From positions 1 to 62,580 of the forward strand of contig JAUXPH010000031.1 in the NCBI GenBank assembly GCA_030683995.1: a stretch of 62,580 nucleotides of DNA, read 5' to 3'. Both the position numbers and the translations under genes were made by a program. How positions within the stretch are numbered: position 1 is the first letter of the stretch; each line of letters begins with the position of its first letter. A model generated the notes under the pieces. It was given only the letters and a program-made list of their open reading frames with translations, had not been told where the DNA came from and ran no database searches. Positions 8,240 to 17,587 of the stretch are shown here, in pieces. This DNA is from Lutibacter sp. GTDB taxonomy: Bacteria > Bacteroidota > Bacteroidia > Flavobacteriales > Flavobacteriaceae.

Positions 8240-9554
8240 TTACAAACGCCCGGTCAATGCTCACTTTTACCTGTTTTATTCTTTTTTTGTCCATAAGCTC
8301 AACTTTAAAGGTATATTCAAAAAAAGAAATTATCTCTTGCTTTCTTGGGAATCTTCCGTGAATTTCTAAAATAAAGCCGGCCAAAGTTTCAGATTCTCCC
8401 TTATTTTCTTCAAATAAATAATTGTCTTCTATTTCTAGAATTTTATAAAAATCTTTTAAATTTATTTTTCCGTCAAACAAAAAATTGTTTTCATCAATCA
8501 TCGTATAAGGCGCATCATCCTGGTCATATTCATCGCTAATATCGCCCACAATTTCTTCAATCACATCTTCCAGGGTAACAATGCCGCTTGTGCCTCCATA
8601 TTCATCAACAACAATGGCCAAATGATTTTTCTTTTCCTGAAATTCCTTCAGCAAATCGTCCAGTTTTTTATTTTCCGGAACAAAATAAGGTTCTCTGATT
8701 AATTTTTGCCACTCAAAATTTTTGACATCAATATAAGGCAATAAATCCTTGGCGTATAAAACGCCTATGATTTCATCAATATTTTCGTCGTAAACAGGAT
8801 TTCTAGAAAAACCTTCGTTCACAATTTTTGCCACCACATTTTCATAAGTTTCGTCTTTTGAAAGTGCAAAAATGTCAATGCGGGGCGTCATAATTTGTCC
8901 TGTTTCCGTATTTCCGAAACTTACAATTCCACGTAATATTTTTTGGTCGTCTTTGGTTGTGGTTTCGTTAGATGTAAGCCCAAAGGCCTGTGATAATTTT
9001 TCAACCGAAAAACTCGATTTCTGCTTTCCAAGTTTTTTCTCAATAATATTGGTCAAACCCAACAACGGAAAACTGACAAATGAAAGCATTGACACTAAAA
9101 CTTTGAGAGGATAGGCCATAATTGCCGCAAACTTTAATGAATTTCTTGAAGCATACAATTTGGGTAAAACTTCTCCAAAAAGTAAAATTAAAAAAGTAAT
9201 TAAAACAACTTCAATCAAAAATTTCAATAAAGCAGAAGCTATTTCGGCAAATAAAAAATCGCCTATATAAGCAAAAATCAACACAATTAAAATATTGATA
9301 AAATTGTTTGAAACCAATATGGTGGCCAACAATTTTTTGGGTCTTTCAAGCAATGTAACCACTGCTTTTTCTTTGCTCGATTTTGATTCGGCGGCCCTAT
9401 TCAGATCTGTATGTGAAAGTGAAAAAAAGGCAACTTCGGCACCAGAAATTAAAGCGGAAAGTATGAGCAATAAAATAAGTATAACAATACTAAGTGCTTT
9501 TGATAAAAAAGCGGCAGTCAATAGAATAGATAAAAACGTGGGTTCAGGATCCAA
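8232..9554 (-). CDS. gldE: Gliding motility-associated protein GldE (CNNM/CBS/CorC family)
   Basis: This inner-membrane protein of 440 residues belongs to the HlyC/CorC family. Residues about 10-190 form a DUF21/CNNM membrane domain with several hydrophobic segments (LLLILSALISGAEVAFFSLS). Next come two CBS motifs (MTPRIDIFALSKDETYENV and HLAIVVDEYGGTSGIVTLED), then a C-terminal CorC_HlyC domain (GFILEIHGRFPRKQEIISF). In Flavobacterium, GldE works with GldD and can partly replace it when overproduced. The gene overlaps gldD slightly and follows ssb by 22 bp, consistent with one operon. Confidence 0.92.
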   Translation of the reverse strand: MDPEPTFLSILLTAAFLSKALSIVILILLLILSALISGAEVAFFSLSHTDLNRAAESKSSKEKAVVTLLERPKKLLATILVSNNFINILIVLIFAYIGDFLFAEIASALLKFLIEVVLITFLILLFGEVLPKLYASRNSLKFAAIMAYPLKVLVSMLSFVSFPLLGLTNIIEKKLGKQKSSFSVEKLSQAFGLTSNETTTKDDQKILRGIVSFGNTETGQIMTPRIDIFALSKDETYENVVAKIVNEGFSRNPVYDENIDEIIGVLYAKDLLPYIDVKNFEWQKLIREPYFVPENKKLDDLLKEFQEKKNHLAIVVDEYGGTSGIVTLEDVIEEIVGDISDEYDQDDAPYTMIDENNFLFDGKINLKDFYKILEIEDNYLFEENKGESETLAGFILEIHGRFPRKQEIISFFEYTFKVELMDKKRIKQVKVSIDRAFVNE

Positions 9555-9576
9555 CTTACATAAATTTAATTAAACT

Positions 9577-10017
9577 TTAGAATGGCAAATCATCCTCTTC
9601 CGGTTCATTTTTGGCTATTTCTTGACTTGAAGATTCCAATGGTTTTGCATCCATTTGGGGAGCTGGCGCATTCAATTCATTTTTGGTGGTTAAGAAAGTC
9701 ATATCCACCACGTGAATTTCTGTGGTATATCTTTTAGTTCCGTCTTCACCTTCCCATTGTCTTGTTTTTATGCGGCCTTCAACATACACTTTATCACCTT
9801 TGGATAAATATTTTTCGCAAATTTCGGCCAATTTATTTCTGACAACAATATTATGCCATTCCGTTGTGGTGACTTTTTCACCAGTTTGCTTGTTTGTATA
9901 GGCTTCGTTTGTAGCAATGGGAAATCGGCCAATAGAATTTCCGCCTTCAAAATAATGCATTTTGACCTCATCACCCAAATGCCCTATCAGTATTACTTTA
10001 TTTATTGTCCCAGCCAT
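9577..10017 (-). CDS. ssb: Single-stranded DNA-binding protein
   Basis: SSB coats single-stranded DNA during replication, recombination and repair. The 146-residue protein has an N-terminal OB fold (NKVILIGHLGDEVKMHYFE, WHNIVVRNKLAEICEKYLSKG, VYVEGRIKTRQWEGEDG). A flexible linker follows, then the acidic partner-binding tip EEDDLPF at the very C terminus. It lies between mutY and gldE on the same strand, an order conserved in gliding Flavobacteria. Confidence 0.96.
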   Translation of the reverse strand: MAGTINKVILIGHLGDEVKMHYFEGGNSIGRFPIATNEAYTNKQTGEKVTTTEWHNIVVRNKLAEICEKYLSKGDKVYVEGRIKTRQWEGEDGTKRYTTEIHVVDMTFLTTKNELNAPAPQMDAKPLESSSQEIAKNEPEEDDLPF

Positions 10018-10047
10018 TTTTTAAGTATCAATTATGAAACAAAAGTA

Positions 10048-11097
10048 CTAAAAAAAAGAGTCAGATTTATAGCGATTTAAAAAATTATCAATCAACGCTG
10101 GCACAGGATATTTTTTAACAGTGTTCCACGGAATTGAAAAACGGTCTGAAACAGTGGTGTTTACCACCCAAAATTTGGCGTAAATATGTTGATGTGTTAA
10201 TTTATGCACAAGCACTTCTTCATCAAAAAGCGAAACTGTTGCGGCTGAATCACAAAACAATTCCTTATATATTTTATGTTCAACAAGTTGTTTTTCATCA
10301 ATAATATCGATTGTTTCTATCAGCGGAAACTCATAAAGATTTTTCCAAATTCCTGTTTCCCGCTTTACAATTTTAGTTTTCTGATCACTTGATTGAATAA
10401 CCAAATAATTAAAATGCCTTGTTTTAATTTTGGCTTTCTTTTCTTTAACCGGAAGTTCTTTTACCTTGTTTTTTGATAAGGCAAAACAACTGTTGTTTAA
10501 CGGACAAATATTACAATCCGGATTGCTGGGCTTGCACATCAATGCGCCAAATTCCATCATTGCCTGGTTGTGTGTGCCAGGATTTTTTTTATCAATAAGT
10601 TCTTGCGCCAAATGCTTAAATATTTTAATTCCTGCGGAAGAATTTATGGAGGTGTCAATTCCAAAATACCGAGCCAAAACACGATAAACATTTCCGTCAA
10701 CAACCGCCGTTGGCTCATTAAAACAGATGGAAGCAATTGCGGAAGCTGTATAATCACCAACGCCTTTAAGCTTTAAGAGGTCTTTATACGTTGAAGGAAA
10801 TTCTCCCTTAAGTTCATCAACAATGAATTTTGCAGAAAAATGCAAGTTTCTGGCTCTGGAATAATAACCCAATCCCTGCCAAAGTTTTAACACCTGCTCT
10901 TCTGATGCAGCCGCCAAATCATATACTGTTGGGAAATTTTCAATAAACTTAAAATAATACGACATTCCCTGGTCGACGCGCGTTTGCTGCAAAATAATTT
11001 CAGACAGCCAAATGGTGTACGGATTGGTTGTGGCTCGCCAAGGCAGATTTCTTTTATTATGTAAATACCAGTATGTTAATTGTTTAGAGAAAATCAT
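10048..11097 (-). CDS. mutY: A/G-specific adenine glycosylase
   Basis: MutY removes adenine mispaired with 8-oxoguanine. The catalytic glutamate lies in SEIILQQTRV, the helix-hairpin-helix in LKGVGDYTASAI, and the conserved aspartate in VVDGNVYRVLAR. The [4Fe-4S] ligands follow the family spacing C-x6-C-x2-C-x5-C (CKPSNPDCNICPLNNSC). The C-terminal part is the NUDIX-like 8-oxoG recognition domain. I start at MIFSKQLTYWY, which matches the family N terminus, instead of seven codons earlier; this gives 349 residues. It is the first gene of the mutY-ssb-gldE-gldD cluster and is divergent from the HU gene. Confidence 0.95.
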   Translation of the reverse strand: MIFSKQLTYWYLHNKRNLPWRATTNPYTIWLSEIILQQTRVDQGMSYYFKFIENFPTVYDLAAASEEQVLKLWQGLGYYSRARNLHFSAKFIVDELKGEFPSTYKDLLKLKGVGDYTASAIASICFNEPTAVVDGNVYRVLARYFGIDTSINSSAGIKIFKHLAQELIDKKNPGTHNQAMMEFGALMCKPSNPDCNICPLNNSCFALSKNKVKELPVKEKKAKIKTRHFNYLVIQSSDQKTKIVKRETGIWKNLYEFPLIETIDIIDEKQLVEHKIYKELFCDSAATVSLFDEEVLVHKLTHQHIYAKFWVVNTTVSDRFSIPWNTVKKYPVPALIDNFLNRYKSDSFF

Positions 11098-11157
11098 TGG
11101 GTTTTTTATAAAATACAATGATACATCTTTTAATTAATTAAATTTTAGTGAATTAAC

Positions 11158-11189
11158 TTTTTGAATTTCATTATTATATCATATATTTG
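11158..11189 (+). promoter_or_regulatory. Promoter of the HU-type gene
   Basis: TTTTTG (11158-11163), an 18-nt spacer and TATATTTG (11182-11189) form a near-perfect Bacteroidota -33/-7 promoter, 39 bp upstream of the start codon. Confidence 0.8.
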
Positions 11190-11228
11190 CCGTCTTAATT
11201 TTATATTAACATATAACCCATATTAAAA

Positions 11229-11516
11229 ATGACGAAAGCAGAAATCGTATCAAATATTGCAGATAAATCTGGAATAGAAAAAGCAGATGTTTTAGCAACT
11301 GTTGAAGCGTTCATGGAAGAAGTGAAAAATTCCTTAGAAAAAGGAGACAATGTTTATTTAAGAGGCTTTGGAAGTTTTATTATTAAAACAAGAGCTGAAA
11401 AAACTGGAAGAAACATTTCAAAAAACACCACAATTAAAATTCCGGCTCACAACATTCCCTCATTTAAGCCCGCAAAAATATTTGTAGAAGGTGTTAAAAG
11501 TAAGGTAGCAGTATAA
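11229..11516 (+). CDS. HU/IHF family DNA-binding protein
   Basis: This histone-like nucleoid protein bends and packs DNA as a dimer. The 95-residue product has the family's length and blocks: MTKAEIVSNIADKSGIEKAD, VKNSLEKGDNVYLRGFGSF, and the flexible DNA-binding arm with RNISKNTTIKIPAHNIPSFKP, including the intercalating proline context. It has a strong promoter of its own. It is followed by the 30-residue basic protein gene and then rng, suggesting one transcription start with a terminator after the small gene. Confidence 0.95.
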   Translation: MTKAEIVSNIADKSGIEKADVLATVEAFMEEVKNSLEKGDNVYLRGFGSFIIKTRAEKTGRNISKNTTIKIPAHNIPSFKPAKIFVEGVKSKVAV

Positions 11517-11570
11517 CCAACGTAACTGTAGGTTAAAAATATTTATTAATTTAAAAACAACTTTTTAATT

Positions 11571-11663
11571 ATGCCAAGCGGTAAAAAAAGAAAGAGGGCG
11601 AAAATATCGACTCACAAACGCAAAAAAAGAGCAAGAGCAAACAGACATAAAAAGAAAAAGTAA
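11571..11663 (+). CDS. 30-residue highly basic protein, mS38/bS22 (AURKAIP1/COX24)-like
   Basis: Translation from 11571 gives MPSGKKRKRAKISTHKRKKR followed by ARANRHKKKK and a stop: 20 of 30 residues are lysine, arginine or histidine. The KKRKRxKxxxHKRKKR pattern resembles the COX24/AURKAIP1 signature of mitochondrial mS38 and mycobacterial bS22. I recall near-identical short proteins in other Bacteroidota at this place between HU and RNase G genes. I therefore infer a small ribosome-associated protein. It lies 54 bp after the HU gene, and a terminator hairpin overlaps its stop codon. Confidence 0.8.
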   Translation: MPSGKKRKRAKISTHKRKKRARANRHKKKK

Positions 11664-11682
11664 GCTTGGCTTACTTTTTTCT
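11656..11682 (+). terminator. Intrinsic terminator overlapping a stop codon
   Basis: The stem AAGTAAGC / GCTTACTT contains the TAA stop of the 30-residue gene and is followed by T residues. It separates the HU transcript from rng. Confidence 0.7.
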
Positions 11683-11709
11683 TTTCAATTTTAAAAGTTC
11701 ATTGAAATA

Positions 11710-11734
11710 AATATTTGCAGTTTATGCAAATATT
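11710..11734. promoter_or_regulatory. Inverted repeat in the rng leader
   Basis: Perfect 10-bp arms AATATTTGCA and TGCAAATATT are separated by five bases, about 75 bp before the rng start. It has no T-run, so it is not a terminator. It could be an operator or an RNA hairpin in the leader. Confidence 0.5.
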
Positions 11735-11808
11735 GTTGGGTATATTACCCTGTAAAACTTAGTATAAATCGTTCACATATTTTTTATTTGAACACAAAAC
11801 AATTCAGA

Positions 11809-13359
11809 GTGAAAACAGAATTAATAATTAGATCAAACTTCTCTGATATTGATTTTGCCTTATTAAAAGATGGTAGATTAACAGCACTAAACAACGAATC
11901 CAATAGCAATAAATTCTCTGTAGGAGATATTTTTTTAGCTAGAATTGGCAAAGTTCTATCTGGTTTAAATGCATCATTTGTTGATGTAGGTTATGAAAAA
12001 GACGGATTTTTGCATTATCACGATTTAGGAGCCCAATTACTGTCCTTAAATAAATTTATAAAAGGTATAACTACAGGTAAAATTAAAGATTTCACATTAA
12101 AGAATTTTCAACTAGAAAAGGATATCGACAAAAACGGAAGTATCGTTGATGTGCTAAAAACTGGTCAAAATTTATTAGTGCAAATTGTAAAAGAGCCTAT
12201 ATCTACCAAAGGTCCGCGGATGAGTTCAGAGATATCCATTGCGGGTAGATATTTGGTGTTGGTTCCTTTTTCCGACAGGGTTTCAGTTTCTCAAAAAATA
12301 AATGATCCCGAAGAAAAAGAACGATTAAAAAGACTGATCAAAAGCATTAAACCTAAAGGTTTTGGCGTTATTATCCGAACTGTAGCCGAAAATAAAAAAG
12401 TTGCAGAATTGGATAAAGATCTTCAAAATTCTTTAGAACGATGGGTGGCTATGTGCAAACAAATTGTTACCGTTAAAGCACAACAAGCACCCGTTAAAGT
12501 TTTAAGTGAATTAAACAGAGCCTCTTCAATTTTAAGAGATTTGTTTAATGATTCGTTTACAAGTATTGTAACTAATGACGAAATTCTGTATTTAGAAATT
12601 AAAGAGTATTTACAAGAAATCGCGCCTAAAAAAGAGTCTATCGTGCAATTATACAAGTCACAAGTTCCTATTTTTGAAAAACACGGAATTGAACGCCAAA
12701 TAAAAACATCATTCGGACGAACAGTTTCTATGAGCAAAGGAGCTTATTTGGTTATTGAACATACCGAAGCACTTCACGTAATTGACGTAAACAGCGGCAA
12801 TCGTTCAAACAAAGCCAACACACAAGCCGACACCGCACTTGAGGTAAATTTAATTGCAGCTTCAGAGATTGCAAGACAATTACAATTGAGAGATATGGGA
12901 GGCATCATTGTTGTTGATTTTATTGATATGAGCACGCCCGAGCACAGACAAAAATTATTTGACCATTTGAAGGCCGAAATGGAGTTTGACAAAACAAAAC
13001 ACAAAATATTGCCTCCAAGTAAATTTGGATTGATTCAAATTACAAGACAACGCGTAAGGCCAGAAATGGTTATAAAAACGCAAGAGCCTAACCCTAGCGG
13101 TGTTGGCGAAGTTGAGTCTCCAATTATTTTATTGGATAAAATTGAATCAGAACTTGAAAGACTTGTCAGCTCAAAAACACACGTAAATATTACTTTAAAC
13201 ACACATCCTTTTATTGTAGCTTATTTAAAAAAAGGATTTCCGTCAATTCAAATGCGATGGTATTTAAAATATAAAAAGTGGATTAAAATTTTACCTAGAA
13301 TTACCTACCAATATTTAAGATTTGATTTTACCGACAATGAAGGTAAAATAATTGACTAA
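11809..13359 (+). CDS. rng: Ribonuclease G/E
   Basis: This endoribonuclease processes rRNA precursors and decays mRNA. The 516-residue protein has an S1 domain at the N terminus (GDIFLARIGKVLSGLNASFVD), then the RNase E/G catalytic domain. The metal-binding aspartates lie in VIDVNSGNRSN and IIVVDFIDM, and IARQLQLRDMGG lies between them. I prefer the GTG start, because VKTELIIRSN aligns with the family start M-x-K-E-L-I-I-R. A TTG codon at 11788 in the same frame would add seven residues. There is no zinc-link or long C-terminal scaffold as in E. coli RNase E, so the G-type name fits better. Confidence 0.93.
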   Translation: MKTELIIRSNFSDIDFALLKDGRLTALNNESNSNKFSVGDIFLARIGKVLSGLNASFVDVGYEKDGFLHYHDLGAQLLSLNKFIKGITTGKIKDFTLKNFQLEKDIDKNGSIVDVLKTGQNLLVQIVKEPISTKGPRMSSEISIAGRYLVLVPFSDRVSVSQKINDPEEKERLKRLIKSIKPKGFGVIIRTVAENKKVAELDKDLQNSLERWVAMCKQIVTVKAQQAPVKVLSELNRASSILRDLFNDSFTSIVTNDEILYLEIKEYLQEIAPKKESIVQLYKSQVPIFEKHGIERQIKTSFGRTVSMSKGAYLVIEHTEALHVIDVNSGNRSNKANTQADTALEVNLIAASEIARQLQLRDMGGIIVVDFIDMSTPEHRQKLFDHLKAEMEFDKTKHKILPPSKFGLIQITRQRVRPEMVIKTQEPNPSGVGEVESPIILLDKIESELERLVSSKTHVNITLNTHPFIVAYLKKGFPSIQMRWYLKYKKWIKILPRITYQYLRFDFTDNEGKIID

Positions 13360-13375
13360 ATAAGGCATCAATATC

Positions 13376-13409
13376 GAAAAAGTCCTGCAAAATTTTGCAG
13401 GACTTTTTT
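13376..13409. terminator. Bidirectional terminator between rng and the patatin gene
   Basis: The perfect palindrome AAAGTCCTGCAAAATTTTGC continues to GCAGGACTTT, with A residues before and T residues after. It serves both converging genes. Confidence 0.85.
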
Positions 13410-15626
13410 TTAAAACCAATACCCAACGTTAAAATACCAATAATTCTCGCTGTGATCAGGTGACCAGGTATAATTAAATTCAATGGGGCCCAAAAAGGTA
13501 TCCAATCCATATCCAAGCATATAGCCAGACTTCGTGTTTTCAAAAATTCTTCCTTCATTAAATAAATCACTTCCAACTCTCGCATAATTTGCGGTTGCCT
13601 GAAAATAATTTTTCGGCAAAAACTCATATCTAAATGTAAAAGTTGACCGCAAAAAAGAATCTCCATTTAGTGAGGCGTAATCGTAACCGTTAAAAGGAAT
13701 AAAAGTATTTATAAAATTTTTCCCATAGCCTCCAACATTATAATCTAAAACCCTATTCACATTTTCACCAATAGTAATTCCTGCCTCAGAAACGAAGTGT
13801 GTCGTTAACTTGCCAAAAAAAGTATGTGCAAAACCAATTTTTCCTTTTAAGTGAGAAAAGGACACAAAATTTTTGTTATAGTCAGAAGATGTTAAATACC
13901 ATCTAAAATCAACATCTAAATAAGCGCCTTCCTTTTGAAAATATTTTTTATCATACGTGTCAATTTTCAAATATGCTATTAAATTCAAATAATTAGACTT
14001 GTCGAAAATGAGTTTTCCACTGGTTTTTTCGGCTTCACTATTTAAAGAAGAAATGGTTTCGGAAAACACTTTAATTCTTTTGAATTCGCCGCCGGCACCA
14101 ATGGCGAATTTCCTGCCAAATACCGTCTGTACATATATTTGATTGGTAAAATCCTGATAATTTAAATTTATTTTATTGATGTTTGCTTCATCAAATTTAA
14201 CGTTTGCAGTAAAGTTATTATATCTTGATTTTATTCCAAAACTCCAGTAAAATCCATTGTCAATAAAGTAATCAAAGTTATACCGCAAATTGTCACCCAA
14301 TATTAAATCGGTCGATAACATATCATTGTTGGCCAAAATATGTTTTGTGGTGTAATTTAACAAAATTGCAGTTTTATATAAATCATCATAATGCCCACCC
14401 AGTTTTAAAAAATTTGATACATGGTTCTCTTTCACCTTAAGATTTAAAATACAGCCGTCACTTTCATGAATAATTTGATATTGAACATATTCAAAATTAC
14501 TGGTGGCCGATAAATTGTTAATGCCCGAAACCACTTTTCCATAATCTGTTATTTCATTGTATTTTATATTAAGTTTTCCAACAATATAGGCGCGCGTATA
14601 GTGGTTGTTCCCATCAATATTAATTCCCTTTATGCTAAATTCCTTAATTTGATCCAAATCAATTTTTTGATTTTCATGATGAACCTGCCTTGCTGCTATA
14701 GCTTTAAATTCGCTAAACTTTTCACGTGCGGCTTGTTCACCTTCTAGCATAATTTCTTTGGCTTTATCAAAAGAAATCACATTATACAATTTCAAACTGG
14801 GCTTTATCACCAAGTCCAAACTGTCATATTTATGCTCCATTGATTGATACATTTGAAAACCAACAATTTGATTCAATATTTTTACAGCTGAACTTAATTG
14901 TTCCTTATTTTCCAATCCGCTTTGTATGTCAACACCAATAATAACGTCGGCTCCCATAGCTTTCACTTGTTCAACCGGAAAATTATTGGTAACGCCGCCA
15001 TCTGTCAGTAACTTTCCGTCAATTTCAACTGGCGCCAACAATGTTGGAAAGGCGCCGCTTGCCAAGATGGCTTCCGGCAAAAATCCTTTATTTAAAACCT
15101 CTTCTTTGCCCGTTTCCAAATTGGTGGCAATGCAAACAAATGGGATTGGCAACTTGCTAAAATCATTGATGCTATTTACGTGTTGCGTTAAACTAGTCAA
15201 TAAATTAAGTACATTTTGCCCATTCGACAGTGCAGTAGGCATTCCAACTTTGCTGTTTTTTATAGGGATGTTTAGTATGTATTTTTCGCTATGCTCTTTA
15301 TCATAAAAAGGTTTTGACTTCCTAGGCAAATTGTCGGTCAAAATTTTATTAAAATTTGTTATTTTAATAATAGAGTCGAGCTGGTCAGCGCTATAACCAG
15401 AAGCATACAGTCCGCCAATAATGGCGCCCATACTGGTTCCGCCAATATAATCTATGCGCACGCCTGCTTCTTCCAAAACTTTTAAAACTGCCACATGAGC
15501 AAATCCTTTTGCACCGCCGCCGCTGAGCACAAGTCCAACTTTTACGTCTTTTTTTTCAACCACTTCCTGTGAAAATGAAAATGTTATCGAAAATATAAAA
15601 GCAAGTAAAAAAATTCTCTTCATCAA
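13410..15626 (-). CDS. Patatin-like phospholipase with POTRA and outer-membrane barrel
   Basis: This secreted 738-residue protein of the PlpD type has a signal peptide (MMKRIFLLAFIFSITFSFSQ) and a patatin lipase domain at about residues 28-300. That domain has the oxyanion motif LSGGGAKGFAH, the nucleophile elbow GGTSMGAI and the catalytic aspartate in LLTDGGVTNNFP. A POTRA-like segment follows at about 335-395 (FSIKGINIDGNNHYTRAYIV), then a beta-barrel ending in an aromatic residue (YWYFNVGYWF). This is a type Vd-like architecture. The start overlaps the uvrC stop by four bases, so the genes are translationally coupled. The lipid substrate is unknown. Confidence 0.9.
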   Translation of the reverse strand: MMKRIFLLAFIFSITFSFSQEVVEKKDVKVGLVLSGGGAKGFAHVAVLKVLEEAGVRIDYIGGTSMGAIIGGLYASGYSADQLDSIIKITNFNKILTDNLPRKSKPFYDKEHSEKYILNIPIKNSKVGMPTALSNGQNVLNLLTSLTQHVNSINDFSKLPIPFVCIATNLETGKEEVLNKGFLPEAILASGAFPTLLAPVEIDGKLLTDGGVTNNFPVEQVKAMGADVIIGVDIQSGLENKEQLSSAVKILNQIVGFQMYQSMEHKYDSLDLVIKPSLKLYNVISFDKAKEIMLEGEQAAREKFSEFKAIAARQVHHENQKIDLDQIKEFSIKGINIDGNNHYTRAYIVGKLNIKYNEITDYGKVVSGINNLSATSNFEYVQYQIIHESDGCILNLKVKENHVSNFLKLGGHYDDLYKTAILLNYTTKHILANNDMLSTDLILGDNLRYNFDYFIDNGFYWSFGIKSRYNNFTANVKFDEANINKINLNYQDFTNQIYVQTVFGRKFAIGAGGEFKRIKVFSETISSLNSEAEKTSGKLIFDKSNYLNLIAYLKIDTYDKKYFQKEGAYLDVDFRWYLTSSDYNKNFVSFSHLKGKIGFAHTFFGKLTTHFVSEAGITIGENVNRVLDYNVGGYGKNFINTFIPFNGYDYASLNGDSFLRSTFTFRYEFLPKNYFQATANYARVGSDLFNEGRIFENTKSGYMLGYGLDTFLGPIEFNYTWSPDHSENYWYFNVGYWF

Positions 15627-17413
15627 CTTTTATTTTTTTGAAAATAATTATATATAATTTCGGCTTTAGATTTTCCCAAAGCCTGCTCTAAAGATTCTAA
15701 AGTCGCCAACTCCGCTCTTTTTAACGATTTAAAATGTTTTAATAAAGATACAATAGTTTGTTTACCAATCCCGGAAATTTGTTCTAATTCATTAACCAGC
15801 AAACTTTTAATTCTTTTGTTTCGATGATGTGTAATCCCAAATCGGTGCGCTTCATCGCGCAATTGCTGAATAATTTTTAAAGTTTCCGAAGTTTTATTTA
15901 AATATAAGGGCACTGAATCATTCGGATAATAAATCTCTTCCAAACGTTTGGCAATGCCAATAATGGCTATTTTATGCCGAAGTCCCAAAATATCCAAGCT
16001 TTTTACAGCAGATGACAGTTGCCCTTTACCGCCGTCAACAACAATTAACTGCGGTAATTCTTGTCCTTCCTCCTGCAATCTTTTATACCTTCTGAAAACA
16101 ACTTCTTCCATAGAAGCAAAATCATCTGGCCCTTCAACCGTTTTAATATTAAAATGCCTGTAATCCTTTTTACTGGGCTTTCCATTTTTGAATACCACAC
16201 AGGCCGCCACCGGATTTGTTCCCTGTATATTTGAATTGTCAAAACATTCAATGTATCTTGGTTCGGCACTTAATCTCAAATCTTTCTTCATTTGCGCCAT
16301 AATTCGGTTCACATGCCTGTCGGGATCCACAATTTTTAATTGTTTAAACTGCTCTTGCCGGTAATACTTGGCGTTTCGCAAGCTCAAATCTACAATACGT
16401 TTCTTATCCCCAAGTTTAGGAACCGTTACCTTTATGTTTTCTCCCAAATCAACTTCGAAAGGCACATAAACTTCGTTCGATTGCGAATTAAATCGCTGTC
16501 TGATTTCAATAATGGCCAGTTCCAATAATTCTTTGTCGGTTTCGTCTAATTTCTTTTTAATTTCAACGGTGTGAGATTGAATGATGGCGCCATTAATTAT
16601 TTTGAAAAAGTTGACATAACTAAAGCTTTCATCTGAAATAATGGAAAAAACATCGACATTGGTGATGGACGGATTTACAACGGTAGATTTCGACTGATAA
16701 TTGGCCAAAACATCGATTTTCTCCTTAATTTTTTGTGCTTCTTCAAACTCCATTTCATTTGAATAATACATCATCATATCATAAAACTGCTGGATGGATT
16801 CCTTGAAATTCCCCTTCACAATATTCCTTATGGCATTAATGTCGGTATTGTAATTTTCTTCCGTTTGAAGATTTTCGCAAGGTCCTTTGCAGTTTCCTAT
16901 ATGAAAATCGAGACAAACGGAATATTTTTTGGTTTCAATATTTTTTTCGCTTAAATCGTAGCTGCACGAGCGCAATTGGTACAATTCCTTAATCAAATCA
17001 AGCAAGGCTTTGGCCATTTTTACAGAAGGATAAGGTCCGTAATATTCAGATCCGTCTTTTATTACATTCCTTGTTAAAAAAATACGCGGAAATCTTTCCT
17101 TTTTAATGCATATCCACGGATAGGTTTTGTCATCTTTCAGCATCACATTGTAGCGTGGCTGGTATTTTTTTATCAAATTGTTTTCCAGCAACAAAGCGTC
17201 GGTTTCCGTATACACAACAATATGCTCTATGGTCACAATTTTCTTGACCAATACATTGGTTTTTCCGTTTTCGTGGGTTTTATTGAAGTACGATGAAACC
17301 CTTTTCTTAAGATTCTTGGCTTTTCCAACATATAAAATAGTCCCGTTTTTATCAAAATACTGATAAACACCGGGAAGCGACGGCAAAGTTTTTATTTGAA
17401 TTTCTAATTCCAA
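15623..17413 (-). CDS. uvrC: Excinuclease ABC subunit UvrC
   Basis: UvrC makes both incisions in nucleotide-excision repair. The 596-residue protein shows an N-terminal GIY-YIG nuclease (LPGVYQYFDKNGTILYVGKA), a UVR coiled segment around residues 205-240 (MEFEEAQKIKEKIDVLANYQ), the RNase H-like C-terminal nuclease (ECFDNSNIQGTNPVAACVVF, LIVVDGGKGQ) and a terminal helix-hairpin-helix (LEQISGIGKQTIVSLLKHF). Its length is normal. It is preceded by a 174-bp gap after lspA and is coupled to the patatin-barrel gene. Confidence 0.97.
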   Translation of the reverse strand: MELEIQIKTLPSLPGVYQYFDKNGTILYVGKAKNLKKRVSSYFNKTHENGKTNVLVKKIVTIEHIVVYTETDALLLENNLIKKYQPRYNVMLKDDKTYPWICIKKERFPRIFLTRNVIKDGSEYYGPYPSVKMAKALLDLIKELYQLRSCSYDLSEKNIETKKYSVCLDFHIGNCKGPCENLQTEENYNTDINAIRNIVKGNFKESIQQFYDMMMYYSNEMEFEEAQKIKEKIDVLANYQSKSTVVNPSITNVDVFSIISDESFSYVNFFKIINGAIIQSHTVEIKKKLDETDKELLELAIIEIRQRFNSQSNEVYVPFEVDLGENIKVTVPKLGDKKRIVDLSLRNAKYYRQEQFKQLKIVDPDRHVNRIMAQMKKDLRLSAEPRYIECFDNSNIQGTNPVAACVVFKNGKPSKKDYRHFNIKTVEGPDDFASMEEVVFRRYKRLQEEGQELPQLIVVDGGKGQLSSAVKSLDILGLRHKIAIIGIAKRLEEIYYPNDSVPLYLNKTSETLKIIQQLRDEAHRFGITHHRNKRIKSLLVNELEQISGIGKQTIVSLLKHFKSLKRAELATLESLEQALGKSKAEIIYNYFQKNKS

Positions 17414-17587
17414 AAAGTGCTGTGATTTTAAAAAAATAAAATTACAGATTTTTATTGAATTTGTAATTTTCTTTTATGATGTTAAATTTTATCGATTTTT
17501 AAGACGAAATAAACAATCATTCAAGGTCATTTATTCATCATAAAAAGGATTATCGATTAACAATCATCAATAAAAATCTATAAAATT

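Noticed and set aside
13328-13666. 112-codon frame opposite the end of rng and within the patatin gene
   Set aside because: It overlaps a clear terminator and a well-supported gene on the same strand in another frame.
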